Below, in pieces: positions 9,090-17,807 of a DNA stretch of 64,000 bases (its first letter is position 1; each line of letters starts with the position of its first letter). The notes below the pieces were generated by a model. It saw only the letters and a program-made list of their open reading frames with translations. It made no database searches and was not told the origin of the DNA. The position numbers and the translations under genes are program-made. Source of the stretch: Photobacterium angustum (GTDB taxonomy: Bacteria; Pseudomonadota; Gammaproteobacteria; Enterobacterales; Vibrionaceae); the NCBI RefSeq assembly GCF_002954615.1, contig NZ_MSCJ01000003.1, positions 248,001 to 312,000 on the forward strand, read 5' to 3'.

Positions 9090-9575
9090 TCAATTGTTTA
9101 TTTTCACTCGATACACCACTAACCCTGATTCACCGCCAGAGAGAACTCCCCCCAAAGACCAAAGAATATCGCCTTTATAACCAACACTATTATTGCCATG
9201 AGGTGTTGCTATTTTACAGCTCAATGAAGAAGGGAGTAATAATGCATCGCAGGTGACTGCTTGCTGAGCACTGGTAAATTCAGGTGTACTATCATGCAGT
9301 ACCATATCTCGAATATCACCAACGCCAGTATTCGTAAATTTGATACGGTATTCTAAAATATCTCCTGGATTTGCTACCGTACTTACACTTGCTGGTGTAT
9401 TTTGGGTGATATTTTGTACCGTTTTCGTCAATGTTAAATGACCACTTTCAGAGGAACTGTTCGAAATATTGCCAGCAACGCTATCATCTTCAGCAGAATG
9501 AGCGAAAGAAATAAGCGAAAGAAATATATTTGAAAATATAAATAGAGTGGAAATCACTCTTACAATGCGTTGCAT
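9090..9575 (-). CDS. Exported DUF11-like domain protein
   Basis: The start at 9575 gives the signal peptide MQRIVRVISTLFIFSNIFLSL with AHSA before the mature end; an upstream TTG at 9590 is less likely. The mature part carries one DUF11-type immunoglobulin-like domain: LTLTKTVQNIT, then NPGDILEYRIKFTNTGVGDIRDMVLHDSTP and a C-terminal SGLVVYRVKI strand. These domains occur in surface and envelope proteins of many bacteria. Single-domain, short and monocistronic; function unknown. Confidence 0.7.
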   Translation of the reverse strand: MQRIVRVISTLFIFSNIFLSLISFAHSAEDDSVAGNISNSSSESGHLTLTKTVQNITQNTPASVSTVANPGDILEYRIKFTNTGVGDIRDMVLHDSTPEFTSAQQAVTCDALLLPSSLSCKIATPHGNNSVGYKGDILWSLGGVLSGGESGLVVYRVKINN

Positions 9576-9846
9576 AATAAAAACCACCAAGACTATAAAT
9601 CAATAAGTTAAAGTTATTTTCTTTCATCTTATTTTTATTATGAAAATAAACTCAGCAACGTTGAGTATATTTAATTAACATTATTGAGTGATCTCATTTA
9701 TGAGATATTTCCTTCGCATTTAAGAATAATCTTAGGATCACGACAGCCTTTACCTAAACGGATCCCCGAATAGATCATTGTCTGTACTTAACCTTTCTCG
9801 AATTAAGATGCCGTTAAATACAAATGATCAACGTCAGATTTATCCA

Positions 9847-9859
9847 TGATCATGTTTCC
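9847..9859 (+). repeat. Outlying RctB-type iteron
   Basis: TGATCATGTTTCC; matches the origin iteron consensus TGATCATNNTTCC at all fixed positions. Same orientation as the array at 21037-21164. Confidence 0.6.
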
Positions 9860-9957
9860 ATAAACAGAACAGCACACTAAATTAATATTCACAAAATAGG
9901 CATCGAAAAGTCACTGATTTTCTTTATTTTTGCCTGTTTTACTCACAAGATCATCCT

Positions 9958-10018
9958 TGATCATCTTTCCAGTCCATTTGACACTGACCGTTAACTCAGC
10001 TCACATGATCATCGTTCC
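9958..10018 (+). repeat. Pair of outlying RctB-type iterons
   Basis: TGATCATCTTTCC at 9958-9970 and TGATCATCGTTCC at 10006-10018, same orientation, 48 bp apart. The second is identical to the origin-flank site at 20460-20472. Confidence 0.62.
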
Positions 10019-10129
10019 GTTATAAAAACAATGAGTTAAATCATTTATGGCGCGAAAGAGCCTGTTGTGTATATTGTCCTTATTAAACGAGATAGGTATT
10101 AACTAAATAATACAAATAAGGGGACTGAT

Positions 10130-10561
10130 ATGAACGAATTAAAGCATATTCAACACTTTATTGCTGAACACCATTTACTGACATTATGCGCTAGTTTTAA
10201 CGATAATATTTGGAGTGCTAACTGCTACTACGTTTTCGATAGTGACAACATGATGTTGTATATCATGACTTCTCCAGAGACACGACATGGAAGCCTGATG
10301 CTAAAGAACCACAGCATCGCAGGGACAATAGCACCTGAACCAAGTGACGTTAGTGATATTCAAGGTATACAGTTTTCTGGTCAAATTGATTTAATCGATT
10401 CCAGCAATGAACAACAAGCATTAGATCTTTATTTTGCAAAATTTCCCATCGCTAAAAATATGCCATCATCAATCTGGCAAATAACATTAAATGAAATCAA
10501 AATGACAGATAATCGAATCAAATTTGGGTTTAAGCTTAACTGGCTAAGGCATCAGTTTTGA
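10130..10561 (+). CDS. UPF0306 (YhbP-like) FMN-binding split-barrel protein
   Basis: A 143-residue cytoplasmic protein of the pyridoxamine-phosphate-oxidase-like split-barrel superfamily, closest in pattern to E. coli YhbP: ...HFIAEHHLLTLCASFNDNIWSANCYYVFD..., MTSPETRHGSLMLKN, GIQFSGQI, IWQITLNEIKMTDNRIKFG. A strong ribosome site (AAGGGG) precedes the ATG. The reaction of this family is not established; flavin binding is presumed from the fold. Confidence 0.8.
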   Translation: MNELKHIQHFIAEHHLLTLCASFNDNIWSANCYYVFDSDNMMLYIMTSPETRHGSLMLKNHSIAGTIAPEPSDVSDIQGIQFSGQIDLIDSSNEQQALDLYFAKFPIAKNMPSSIWQITLNEIKMTDNRIKFGFKLNWLRHQF

Positions 10562-10659
10562 ATATGTCATGACGTTAGAAGATAGTTATGATAGTTAGAA
10601 ATTTGTCAATAGGTGATTTCCCCCCTGTTTTGTTAATAAAAGCTTAGTTATAGTACGCC

Positions 10660-10845
10660 CGTTCGTTTTTTAAGGTGATTTCATCTAGAAAACGAGCATT
10701 ATCCAAAAGGATAAATCAGAAAAATTGATAATGTACCCTCACTTCGTTTTTCTGATTACCTCTTCTACACGTCGTACAGAATTATGCTCCTAGAGCCAAT
10801 TCTTGTTTTGCCGGCCTTAATGGCCGGCTTTTTTTATATTTATGT
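10660..10845 (+). ncRNA. Candidate structured RNA (small RNA or leader)
   Basis: A non-coding stretch holding several hairpins in a row: CGTTTT/AAAACG (about 10667-10695), TTATCC-aaaa-GGATAA (10699-10714), a perfect 11-bp stem AATCAGAAAAA (10714-10724) / TTTTTCTGATT (10747-10757), and a GC-rich terminator with seven T residues (10810-10836). No ORF fits. It lies about 100 nt after the yhbP-like gene and 90 nt before a PAS-LuxR regulator. It could be an independent small RNA or a long 3' UTR. No family was recognised. Confidence 0.4.
10810..10836 (+). terminator. Strong rho-independent terminator
   Basis: GCCGGCC (10810-10816) and GGCCGGC (10822-10828) form a seven-pair GC stem with a five-base loop, followed by a T run. 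Confidence 0.92.
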
Positions 10846-10933
10846 CTAATATATAAGCATCTTATTACCTATATATTTACAAATACAATAAAGTGATTAA
10901 AATGTCTTCGCTGACTGTATTTTTAGGCAATAT

Positions 10934-11650
10934 ATGAATAATAAAAACGCCTCATTTTCACCCCAAATTTTTGATCAGTTGCCCGGTTGCTGGGGCTGTA
11001 AAGATATAAATTCAACATTTGTTTATGTAAATCCTGAATATGGAAGAATGGTTGGATTTGATAATCATTTAGATTGTATAGGCAAAACCGATTATCAAAT
11101 GCCCATAACAACAACAGATTACGCAGATAAGTATGTTGAACAAGATCAGATTGTAATAGAAACTGAGAGAACAATTCGTGTTCTTGATATTCACCCATAT
11201 CATGATGGTAAATGGCGCGCCCACCTTTTTACCAAAACACCATGGCGTGATCATAATAATCAAGTCATTGGAACTATTTTTTCTGGCATAGAGTTAACAG
11301 ACACAGCTGTACTGGAAGTTGGACATTGGTTATGCCGTGCTATAGGGATAACTCAACAGCAAAAAAGTCCTTCAATGCTAAGAATAAACATAAAAAAGGA
11401 AGACATTGGATTAAATACTCGAGAATCTGAAGTGTTATTTCTTCTGTTACATGGAAAGAAACCGCAATATATCGCTAACACATTAGGTGTTTCTGTAAAA
11501 ACAATTGAGAATTATGTTTTGCGCTTACGAGAAAAGTTTAATGCCAATTCTAAAGGTGAGCTTTTAGATTTGGCATTAGAGTTAGGCTATGGATCAAACA
11601 TTCCAGAAAGCATGTTAAAAACCCAGTTATCGATTGTTTTAAAAGATTAA
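10934..11650 (+). CDS. PAS domain-LuxR-type HTH transcriptional regulator
   Basis: A 238-residue regulator. The N-terminal PAS domain spans about residues 10-115: LPGCWGCKDINSTFVYVNPEYGRMVGF, CIGKTDYQMP, and PWRDHNNQVIGTIFSGIELTD. The C-terminal LuxR/FixJ HTH spans about residues 160-225: LNTRESEVLFLLLHGKKPQYIANTLGVSVKTIENYVLRLREKF. The layout matches the solo PAS-LuxR regulators common in Vibrionaceae. The PAS ligand is unknown. A structured non-coding stretch ends about 90 nt upstream. Confidence 0.85.
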   Translation: MNNKNASFSPQIFDQLPGCWGCKDINSTFVYVNPEYGRMVGFDNHLDCIGKTDYQMPITTTDYADKYVEQDQIVIETERTIRVLDIHPYHDGKWRAHLFTKTPWRDHNNQVIGTIFSGIELTDTAVLEVGHWLCRAIGITQQQKSPSMLRINIKKEDIGLNTRESEVLFLLLHGKKPQYIANTLGVSVKTIENYVLRLREKFNANSKGELLDLALELGYGSNIPESMLKTQLSIVLKD

Positions 11651-11660
11651 ATAATCCATA

Positions 11661-11691
11661 CAATAAAAGAGTAGTAAGCTGCTCTTTATTG
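11661..11691. terminator. Bidirectional terminator
   Basis: CAATAAAAGAGTAG pairs with CTGCTCTTTATTG across a four-base loop with one bulge. A and T runs on both sides let it serve the convergent genes ending at 11650 and 11692. Confidence 0.65.
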
Positions 11692-12327
11692 TTATGGTGC
11701 TAATCGATCAATTGTCCATTCTTCACTTTGATCGTGATATAAAAAACGATCATGTAACCGATGTTCACCACCTTGCCAAAATTCAATCGAATTAAACTTA
11801 ACGCGAAAGCCTCCCCAAAATGTAGGTACTGGTACCTCTCCTGCTAGAAATTTTTGTTTCAATTCAAAATATTTCCCTTCCAATGCTTGTCTTGCCGTTA
11901 AGCGTTGGCTTTGCTTACTCGCCCATGCTGCTACTTGGCTTTCTTTTGGACGAGATGAAAAATAGGTAAGCACTTCACGCTTTGATAACGCTTCAACATG
12001 GCCAGTAATATGCACTTGCCTTTCCATCATATGCCATGGGAAATGTAAGCTTATCTTATTATTAATAGCAAGTTGCTGAGCTTTACGACTACCAAGGTTG
12101 GTATAAAAAACAAAACCATGCTCATCAAAGTGTTTAAGTAACACAATACGTTGAAAAGGTTGACCAGATCCATCGACTGTAGCAACAGTCATTGCAGTGG
12201 GATCAGGTAATTTTGCCTCTACTGCTTGCTTTAGCCATCGTTCAAATAAGACTAGTGGATCATTTGGTAAATCATCTCTTCGTAGCCCTCCTTTTGAATA
12301 CTCCCTGCGAATATCTGATAATTCCAT
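11692..12327 (-). CDS. pdxH: Pyridoxine/pyridoxamine 5'-phosphate oxidase
   Basis: FMN-dependent cytoplasmic oxidase making pyridoxal 5'-phosphate from pyridoxine or pyridoxamine 5'-phosphate. Start 12327 ([20 protein letters not shown]) has a GGAG site eight bases upstream. Family features: [61 protein letters not shown], the C-terminal [25 protein letters not shown] signature and the terminal RLAP. Length (211) is normal. Confidence 0.96.
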   Translation of the reverse strand: MELSDIRREYSKGGLRRDDLPNDPLVLFERWLKQAVEAKLPDPTAMTVATVDGSGQPFQRIVLLKHFDEHGFVFYTNLGSRKAQQLAINNKISLHFPWHMMERQVHITGHVEALSKREVLTYFSSRPKESQVAAWASKQSQRLTARQALEGKYFELKQKFLAGEVPVPTFWGGFRVKFNSIEFWQGGEHRLHDRFLYHDQSEEWTIDRLAP

Positions 12328-12598
12328 TTTTATCTCCATAAAGTATAAATGATTTATTCTCTACAATATTGTGACTCACTTTTGGAAGCAAACACTATTT
12401 TCTTATGAATATTAATCTTGTTTGCAAAAACAAATAGACACATCTATCGAATTTCAACAATAAATAACAAAGAGTACAGTTGCATGATGCGAGTTTTGAT
12501 AAATTAGACTCATACAAAATCAATGATTTAGTCAGCATACATAAGATATCTCTCTTTTACTGTTTATGTTGGCTAGTACTCACCTTGGTGCTCAGATT

Positions 12599-14551
12599 AT
12601 GACACTCTTTAAACGACAAATAATAAGTATTACAACACTCATGTGTTCGGTACTTAGCATTTCTGCAGGTACGCAGTTATATACTGGCTATCATGTAATC
12701 AGTGATCAACATATAACAACAGCACATGAAGATATAAATCGTGCGCTTGCTACATTACCGGACAAATTATCCATTCTTGATAGTTTAATAATTTCACGAC
12801 AGCAAGAAGTACAACTTGTTGATACGCTAAATTATTTATTCCCACCACAGCAATATAATCATGCATCACTGTTATTTGCCGATTCGACACCTTTAATACG
12901 AATAGATAATAACCGTGATATCAATAATGTTCCACAATGGTTTCAATCCTTAATTAAGATCCCAGAACATTTTGAAAAAAGAATAATAAATAATGATGAT
13001 TTTGATGTAGGTATCTTAGAGCTGAGCGCTTCATCTCGCTGGGCATATACAAAATATTGGCAATTATTTAGCAACACTCTTATTTCTCATTTACTACTCA
13101 TGTTTCTTGGCGGCTTTGCGATTTACTTTATTAGTAAAAAGCATTTCACATCGTTACGCAAGCTAACAAACCGTGCATATAACATAGATAATCTTAACCA
13201 AGCACCTTTAGCATTGCCTGATGAATCAGATATTAAAACAATTGTAAGAGCATTTAATAAGCTTAGTTATCAGTTAGATGTGAATTTTAAGAGCCAAGCA
13301 AACGAAGCTGTAAAACTACGAGAACAAGCTTACCTTGATCCTATCTCTGGATTAGGCAATCGTAGCTTCTTTATCCATCAAATTAGCTCTTGGTTAGATG
13401 AATCACATAAAGGCGGATTAGCGCTAATCCAAACGACTTTAATTAGTGATTATTATGAGCAGGAAGGCTATCAAGCGGGTGATAAACTGATAAAGCAGAT
13501 CGCAGCACGTTTAAATGATGTGATTAGCTATAATTACACCACTATAGCACGCTTATCTCGTGATGAATTTGCCATTCTTATCCCTAACCTATCTTCTGAA
13601 AAGTTAGAATTACTTGGCAAAATGGTACTAAAAATATTTGATGATATCGTTAATAATTCAAAACTAGTCAGTCCATCAACCACAGATATTGGTTTAGTTT
13701 ATAACGAAGCACAAATTACGCCGAGTCAATTATTAACACAATTAGATAACGCTTTAACACAAGCAAAGCTTACTCCTCATAAATCCATTGCTTTAATAAA
13801 AGATCCTAATAGTCATAGCAGCTTAGGTAAACAACAGTGGAAACAATTACTGGAACAAGCAATTAATGAAGATTTATTTCAATATAAATTTCAGCCTGCA
13901 ACATTAGAAAATAAAAGTGTTTATCATTATGAAGTATTCACCGCGATACAAAAAAATAAGAACTTTTATTCTGCAGGCCAGTTTTTAGGTGCCATCGAAG
14001 ATTTGAAGATAGGTAGTTGGTTTGATCGACATGTCATTGTTACGATAGTTAACCGACTTAATGCAGATAGAACAATAGGTCCATTTGCAATTAACATCAC
14101 CAACAGCAGTATTGGCGACCCTAGTTTCACTCGCTGGTTGGATAAACTATTGAGTAATAATACGCAGATAGCCTCTCGATTATTTTTTGAATTACAAGAA
14201 ATCAGTTGTATCAGAAACACAGATGCGACAAGCCTGTTGTGCAGCATTATAAAACGCTACCATTTTGGCGTAGGAATAGATAACTATGGACGTCATTTTC
14301 AATCTTTAAATTACTTAAAAGAAATCAATCCTGACTACGTAAAAATCGACTATGCATATACTTATCAGTTAAATGACCAAACAAAATCAGCTGTGTTATC
14401 TTCTATATGCCGAACAGCACATAGTTTAGATATTAAGGCTATTGCTACTCGCGTTGAAACAGAAACACAGTTAGAGCGATTATCTGATTTGTTCGTAAGT
14501 GGTTATCAAGGCTTTATTACTGAAAAATATACACAGCTAGAAACGATATAG
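12599..14551 (+). CDS. LapD-like c-di-GMP receptor with degenerate GGDEF and EAL domains
   Basis: Inner-membrane protein of the LapD/MoxY architecture. The start at 12599 (MTLFKRQIISITTL) matches the usual LapD beginning; a start at 12566 is possible. Order: transmembrane helix; periplasmic domain (about residues 35-155, containing VPQWFQSLIKI as in LapD proteins); second transmembrane helix (LLLMFLGGFAIYFI); HAMP-like linker; GGDEF domain with the active-site motif degraded to SRDEF; EAL domain with EAL replaced by EVF and the DDFGTG motif replaced by DNYGRH. Both domains are therefore probably catalytically dead and the EAL domain may only bind c-di-GMP. No lapG-type protease or large adhesin gene is nearby. 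Confidence 0.82.
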   Translation: MTLFKRQIISITTLMCSVLSISAGTQLYTGYHVISDQHITTAHEDINRALATLPDKLSILDSLIISRQQEVQLVDTLNYLFPPQQYNHASLLFADSTPLIRIDNNRDINNVPQWFQSLIKIPEHFEKRIINNDDFDVGILELSASSRWAYTKYWQLFSNTLISHLLLMFLGGFAIYFISKKHFTSLRKLTNRAYNIDNLNQAPLALPDESDIKTIVRAFNKLSYQLDVNFKSQANEAVKLREQAYLDPISGLGNRSFFIHQISSWLDESHKGGLALIQTTLISDYYEQEGYQAGDKLIKQIAARLNDVISYNYTTIARLSRDEFAILIPNLSSEKLELLGKMVLKIFDDIVNNSKLVSPSTTDIGLVYNEAQITPSQLLTQLDNALTQAKLTPHKSIALIKDPNSHSSLGKQQWKQLLEQAINEDLFQYKFQPATLENKSVYHYEVFTAIQKNKNFYSAGQFLGAIEDLKIGSWFDRHVIVTIVNRLNADRTIGPFAINITNSSIGDPSFTRWLDKLLSNNTQIASRLFFELQEISCIRNTDATSLLCSIIKRYHFGVGIDNYGRHFQSLNYLKEINPDYVKIDYAYTYQLNDQTKSAVLSSICRTAHSLDIKAIATRVETETQLERLSDLFVSGYQGFITEKYTQLETI

Positions 14552-14555
14552 ATTA

Positions 14556-14568
14556 TTTACACTGTAAA
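14556..14568. repeat. parS2 site
   Basis: TTTACACTGTAAA, a palindrome apart from the central base, matching the chromosome-II ParB2 target NTTTACANTGTAAAN. It begins five bases after the LapD-like stop codon. Confidence 0.85.
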
Positions 14569-14582
14569 TATTGCTATTCTTG

Positions 14583-14610
14583 AAAACCAGTACCTCAGTA
14601 CTGGTTTTTT
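14583..14610 (+). terminator. Rho-independent terminator of the LapD-like gene
   Basis: AAAACCAGTA / TACTGGTTTT stem with a six-base loop and a T run extending past the second arm, downstream of the first parS2 site. Confidence 0.88.
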
Positions 14611-14871
14611 TATATCTAGTTATTATCTAGCTGATTCACCATATAAGATCCAAGGCGCTATCATTACTTTTAATTTAATGAAAACAAGTTGAGAGTTCTG
14701 ACTAACTTTACTCACTCTAATCAAGGCTTGAATTGGGCCGATAAAATAAGTTTATTTTCAACTAAGTACGTATCGATATTTTAATCGTTGACCACTTTTT
14801 CAGAACTTTTAGATATTTAAAAATATCTCATTTTCGTTAAAGCAAACTTCTAAATATTGGCTCGCCATTTA

Positions 14872-14884
14872 TTTACAGTGTAAA
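14872..14884. repeat. parS2 site
   Basis: TTTACAGTGTAAA, exact match to the parS2 core; 20 bp before the ACCATCT minisatellite. Confidence 0.85.
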
Positions 14885-14903
14885 TGCACCACTTCCACTT
14901 TTC

Positions 14904-15078
14904 ACCATCTACCATCTACCATCTACCATCTACCATCTACCATCTACCATCTACCATCTACCATCTACCATCTACCATCTACCATCTACCATCTACCATC
15001 TACCATCTACCATCTACCATCTACCATCTAGTATCTAGTATCTAGTATCTAACATCTAACATCTAACATCTAACATCT
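14904..15078. repeat. Heptanucleotide minisatellite, 25 units
   Basis: 175 bp made of exactly 25 seven-base units: 18 copies of ACCATCT, then 3 of AGTATCT, then 4 of AACATCT. The variant units are grouped rather than mixed, which points to recent local expansion by slippage. No reading frame of interest. Confidence 0.97.
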
Positions 15079-15116
15079 AAAAAATAATAATAAATAATTA
15101 ACCATCATTCATATTG

Positions 15117-15163
15117 TTTACAGTGTAAATACTCGTTCTCAATTTGAATATTTACACTGTAAA
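15117..15163. repeat. Two parS2 sites
   Basis: TTTACAGTGTAAA at 15117-15129 and TTTACACTGTAAA at 15151-15163. Both keep the full palindromic arms. They lie between the two minisatellites. Confidence 0.85.
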
Positions 15164-15387
15164 TCACAAATAAGCACTGGATTGCATATTGTTCATAACG
15201 ATATTTAACTTAAACCTAATTAGACAGTTTAGTAATTACGTTAGTATCCAACCTTTCAATTAAATGAGTATCAGCTATCTCTTCATACAGACACGATTAA
15301 ATATAAAAGCAATTTTATCGCTGAAAAAAATAAGCACTATCCTACGGTCACAATAAAATATTCAAGTGAAAGTTATGGCGAGGTGCC

Positions 15388-15499
15388 AAGAAGTAAGAAG
15401 TAAGAAGTAAGAAGTAAGAAGTAAGAAGTAAGAAGTAAGAAGTAAGAAGTAAGAAGTAAGAAGTAAGAAGTAAGAAGTAAGAAGTAAGAAGTAAGAAGT
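15388..15499. repeat. Heptanucleotide minisatellite, 16 units
   Basis: 112 bp of 16 perfect copies of AAGAAGT, followed by a partial unit. The unit length equals that of the array at 14904-15078 but the sequence is unrelated. The reverse strand reads as a leucine-rich repetitive frame, which is not a credible gene. Confidence 0.97.
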
Positions 15500-15520
15500 A
15501 AGAAAATAATAATTGGATAA

Positions 15521-15587
15521 TTTACAGTGTAAAGTGAATATACAATTTACACTGTAAATAAAAGAGAGAAACAATTTACACTGTAAA
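15521..15587. repeat. Three parS2 sites
   Basis: Sites at 15521-15533 (TTTACAGTGTAAA), 15546-15558 and 15575-15587 (both TTTACACTGTAAA), with start-to-start spacing of 25 and 29 bp. They lie between the second minisatellite and the tmcA stop codon. Confidence 0.87.
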
Positions 15588-15613
15588 CAGTACTCCCCCG
15601 CTCTGAACTAACA

Positions 15614-17707
15614 CTAGATAAGATTCTCGCGGACAAATTTACGCAGAATGTTTTCAGCTTGCTTGCGTCCAGTAAATTTGAACGAAGAGATAACATCAGT
15701 CCAAGCTTGGCGCTGCATCACTTTTGCTATAGCAAAAAACAATTCTTCATTTCGAGTACAATCATCACTTAGTAAATAAGATGATAATCTTGTTTCAATA
15801 CTTGCAACCACATAATCATAGCCTAACGCACCCAAACAAAAGCCATCAAGTTGAGACTGAATAAAGCGTTCAGAAAGTTGATAATCAATTGAATGACTCT
15901 TCTTATTTCTATATAAGCGAAGAAATAACTCAGGCGCTAGCTGTTTAAACTGTTCAACTCTTTGAGCGCTAAAACTCGCAGAAAATAAAAGCGCTGCATC
16001 ATTAAACCAAATGTCATAACAGTTAGGATTGAATACCTTAACGCAGAGTAAAGAATGCAGACTACTGGCAGCATCTTTATTTATGCCTAAACGAATAGGA
16101 GTAAAACCTACGTTATGCCAAAAATTCACTAGCTCATCGGTGGCACCAAAACTTGTACCAATATAGTCAACGCCGCATGCCAAAGCGTACTGCTCAGCAC
16201 GAGATAATAATTGCTGACCAATTCCCTTGCGATGGAGTACAGGTAAAACAGCAATACGTAATATTCGATAACATGACTGTTTCGCTGCTGCTTTTAAACC
16301 TAGATGTGCTGCAATAGATTGCGCTAATAAATGCCCTTTAATTCTACGCTGCCCTAGCATAACCGCTTGTGCTAAATCATCATCAAACCCACCTTCTTCG
16401 ACTAACAAGCAACAACCAATTACGTGATGTTCAGAGCGAGCAACTAATACATGTTGGGTAGAATCATCAAGAAGTTGTTGAACGTCATTAGGAGATGTTT
16501 GGTAATGGGCATGAATTAATAGACCCACAATTTGAGACAATAAATTGTTGTTTGTAACAAGCTCTGCCTTCGTTACGAGTTCATAAGAAATCGTTGCACC
16601 AGATAATGTCTCTAATGTTGAGAACTCTGCATTAAGTAGTAATGCATTAAAAACCCACTGCTCTAACGGGTCGTTTACTTGCCAGCGAATAGGTTGCTCA
16701 ATATGAACCGCTTTCCATTGTGGCATTTTCTTATTTAGTGCTTGCTTAAATTTAATTTCAAAACCACGCCCGGTTCCTTCATAGCCATGAATCGTTGAGG
16801 CAAATACTAAACGATTATGTCTATTTAATAACGAGATCAAGGTATCACCAGGAATAGCTGCAGCTTCATCGACAAGGATAAAATCATATTTATCTGCAGC
16901 GTCACAAATAACATCTTGCGCAATAAAATGCAGCTCACTCCCTTGGCATAATAATCGATGAGGATGAGTGGTATCAGCGTCAATCAAGCGTTGCTGCGCA
17001 TGTGAAAAAACGGTAGATGCACAAGCAAAAGAAGGAGACGTCACTGCAATTTTCATTTTTCGCGCAAGCATTAACTCTGCAGCAGCGATACCTAACGCAG
17101 ACGATTTACCTCGCCCTCTATCGGCCGATAAAACTAACGGACGCTTTCTATGACCAACAGCAACTTTAATAATGGCATCAACCGCATCCTCTTGTTGCTG
17201 CGTTAAACAAAATCGAGGGGCACTTGAGGCAAAATCTACATTACTATGTGACTGACAAATCCAAGGTTTAAATACTGGAATATTAGTATTTTGGCTTAAC
17301 GTAATCACATCAGGTTCAGCACACAATAATGATAGACGCTTCATAAATGGAGAAATATTAGCATCACATTTCCAACCAAGAGGTAAGAGTAATAACATTA
17401 CCCCACCCCCTTTTATTGTGCCAGACAACGCACCAATAACGTTCGCATCAATACCGTGATGAGCGTTAATAGCAATACAATCCGTCTCTTGTCCCAACCA
17501 CTTTTTCGCTGTTTTAAAATGACAATGTACTATTGATTCAGGCGCATCTTCACCCGCCCAAAGCATCGCTGAATAGTGTTCAGAAAATAATTGCGTGATC
17601 TGAGTAGCCCAGCGAAGATCACCTTCAACAATAACAAGTCGACGGCAATTAGCAGCAAGTGAGTCCGTATGAAGCTGAGAAATAAATGTAGGAAGAAGTG
17701 ATAACAT
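15614..17707 (-). CDS. tmcA: tRNA(Met) cytidine acetyltransferase TmcA
   Basis: Makes N4-acetylcytidine at the wobble base of elongator tRNA-Met using acetyl-CoA and ATP. Domain order: N-terminal DUF1726 domain; RecA-like helicase module with Walker A near residues 195-203 (ADRGRGKSS), Walker B ILVDEAAAIP near 275 and STIHGYEGTGRGF; GNAT acetyltransferase (GCCLLVEEGG, RILRIAVLPVLHRKGIGQQLL, GTSFGATDELVNFW); C-terminal tRNA-binding tail. Length 697 is slightly above E. coli TmcA. It lies between parS2 and parB2, as in other vibrio chromosome II maps. Confidence 0.95.
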   Translation of the reverse strand: MLSLLPTFISQLHTDSLAANCRRLVIVEGDLRWATQITQLFSEHYSAMLWAGEDAPESIVHCHFKTAKKWLGQETDCIAINAHHGIDANVIGALSGTIKGGGVMLLLLPLGWKCDANISPFMKRLSLLCAEPDVITLSQNTNIPVFKPWICQSHSNVDFASSAPRFCLTQQQEDAVDAIIKVAVGHRKRPLVLSADRGRGKSSALGIAAAELMLARKMKIAVTSPSFACASTVFSHAQQRLIDADTTHPHRLLCQGSELHFIAQDVICDAADKYDFILVDEAAAIPGDTLISLLNRHNRLVFASTIHGYEGTGRGFEIKFKQALNKKMPQWKAVHIEQPIRWQVNDPLEQWVFNALLLNAEFSTLETLSGATISYELVTKAELVTNNNLLSQIVGLLIHAHYQTSPNDVQQLLDDSTQHVLVARSEHHVIGCCLLVEEGGFDDDLAQAVMLGQRRIKGHLLAQSIAAHLGLKAAAKQSCYRILRIAVLPVLHRKGIGQQLLSRAEQYALACGVDYIGTSFGATDELVNFWHNVGFTPIRLGINKDAASSLHSLLCVKVFNPNCYDIWFNDAALLFSASFSAQRVEQFKQLAPELFLRLYRNKKSHSIDYQLSERFIQSQLDGFCLGALGYDYVVASIETRLSSYLLSDDCTRNEELFFAIAKVMQRQAWTDVISSFKFTGRKQAENILRKFVRENLI

Positions 17708-17765
17708 ACAATAACCTGAACAACATGATTGTTGAGATCATAACATGTGAAGCAAAATTGAGATG

Positions 17766-17797
17766 AAAAAAAACCACGCTAGAATGCGTGGCTTTAA
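17766..17797 (-). terminator. Terminator of the parAB2 operon
   Basis: On the minus strand CCACGC and GCGTGG form a stem with a six-base loop, followed by eight T residues. It sits between the parB2 stop and the tmcA start. Confidence 0.85.
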
Positions 17798-17807
17798 TAA
17801 AAATTGT

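Larger units (their letters stand above)
9591..10129. other. Intergenic region with outlying iteron cluster, 539 bp
   Basis: Non-coding stretch between divergent genes. It carries three close matches to the origin iterons (9847-9859, 9958-9970, 10006-10018), all in the same orientation, plus several other TGATCA or GATC words. Possible role: titration of RctB away from the origin. Confidence 0.55.
14552..15613. other. parS2 centromere region between convergent genes, 1062 bp
   Basis: Non-coding stretch between two convergent genes. It contains seven parS2 palindromes and two heptanucleotide minisatellites laid out alternately: one site immediately after the LapD-like stop codon, one more, a 25-copy array, two sites, a 16-copy array, three sites. 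The proximity to parAB2 (about 2-3 kb) marks it as the probable main partition locus. Confidence 0.8.

Noticed and set aside
14904..15078. CRISPR array
   Set aside because: Units are contiguous heptamers without spacers, and no cas genes are present.
15362..15574. Leucine-rich reading frame on the minus strand over the AAGAAGT array
   Set aside because: It is the translation of the minisatellite (YFLLLTS repeated); no ribosome site or conserved protein.
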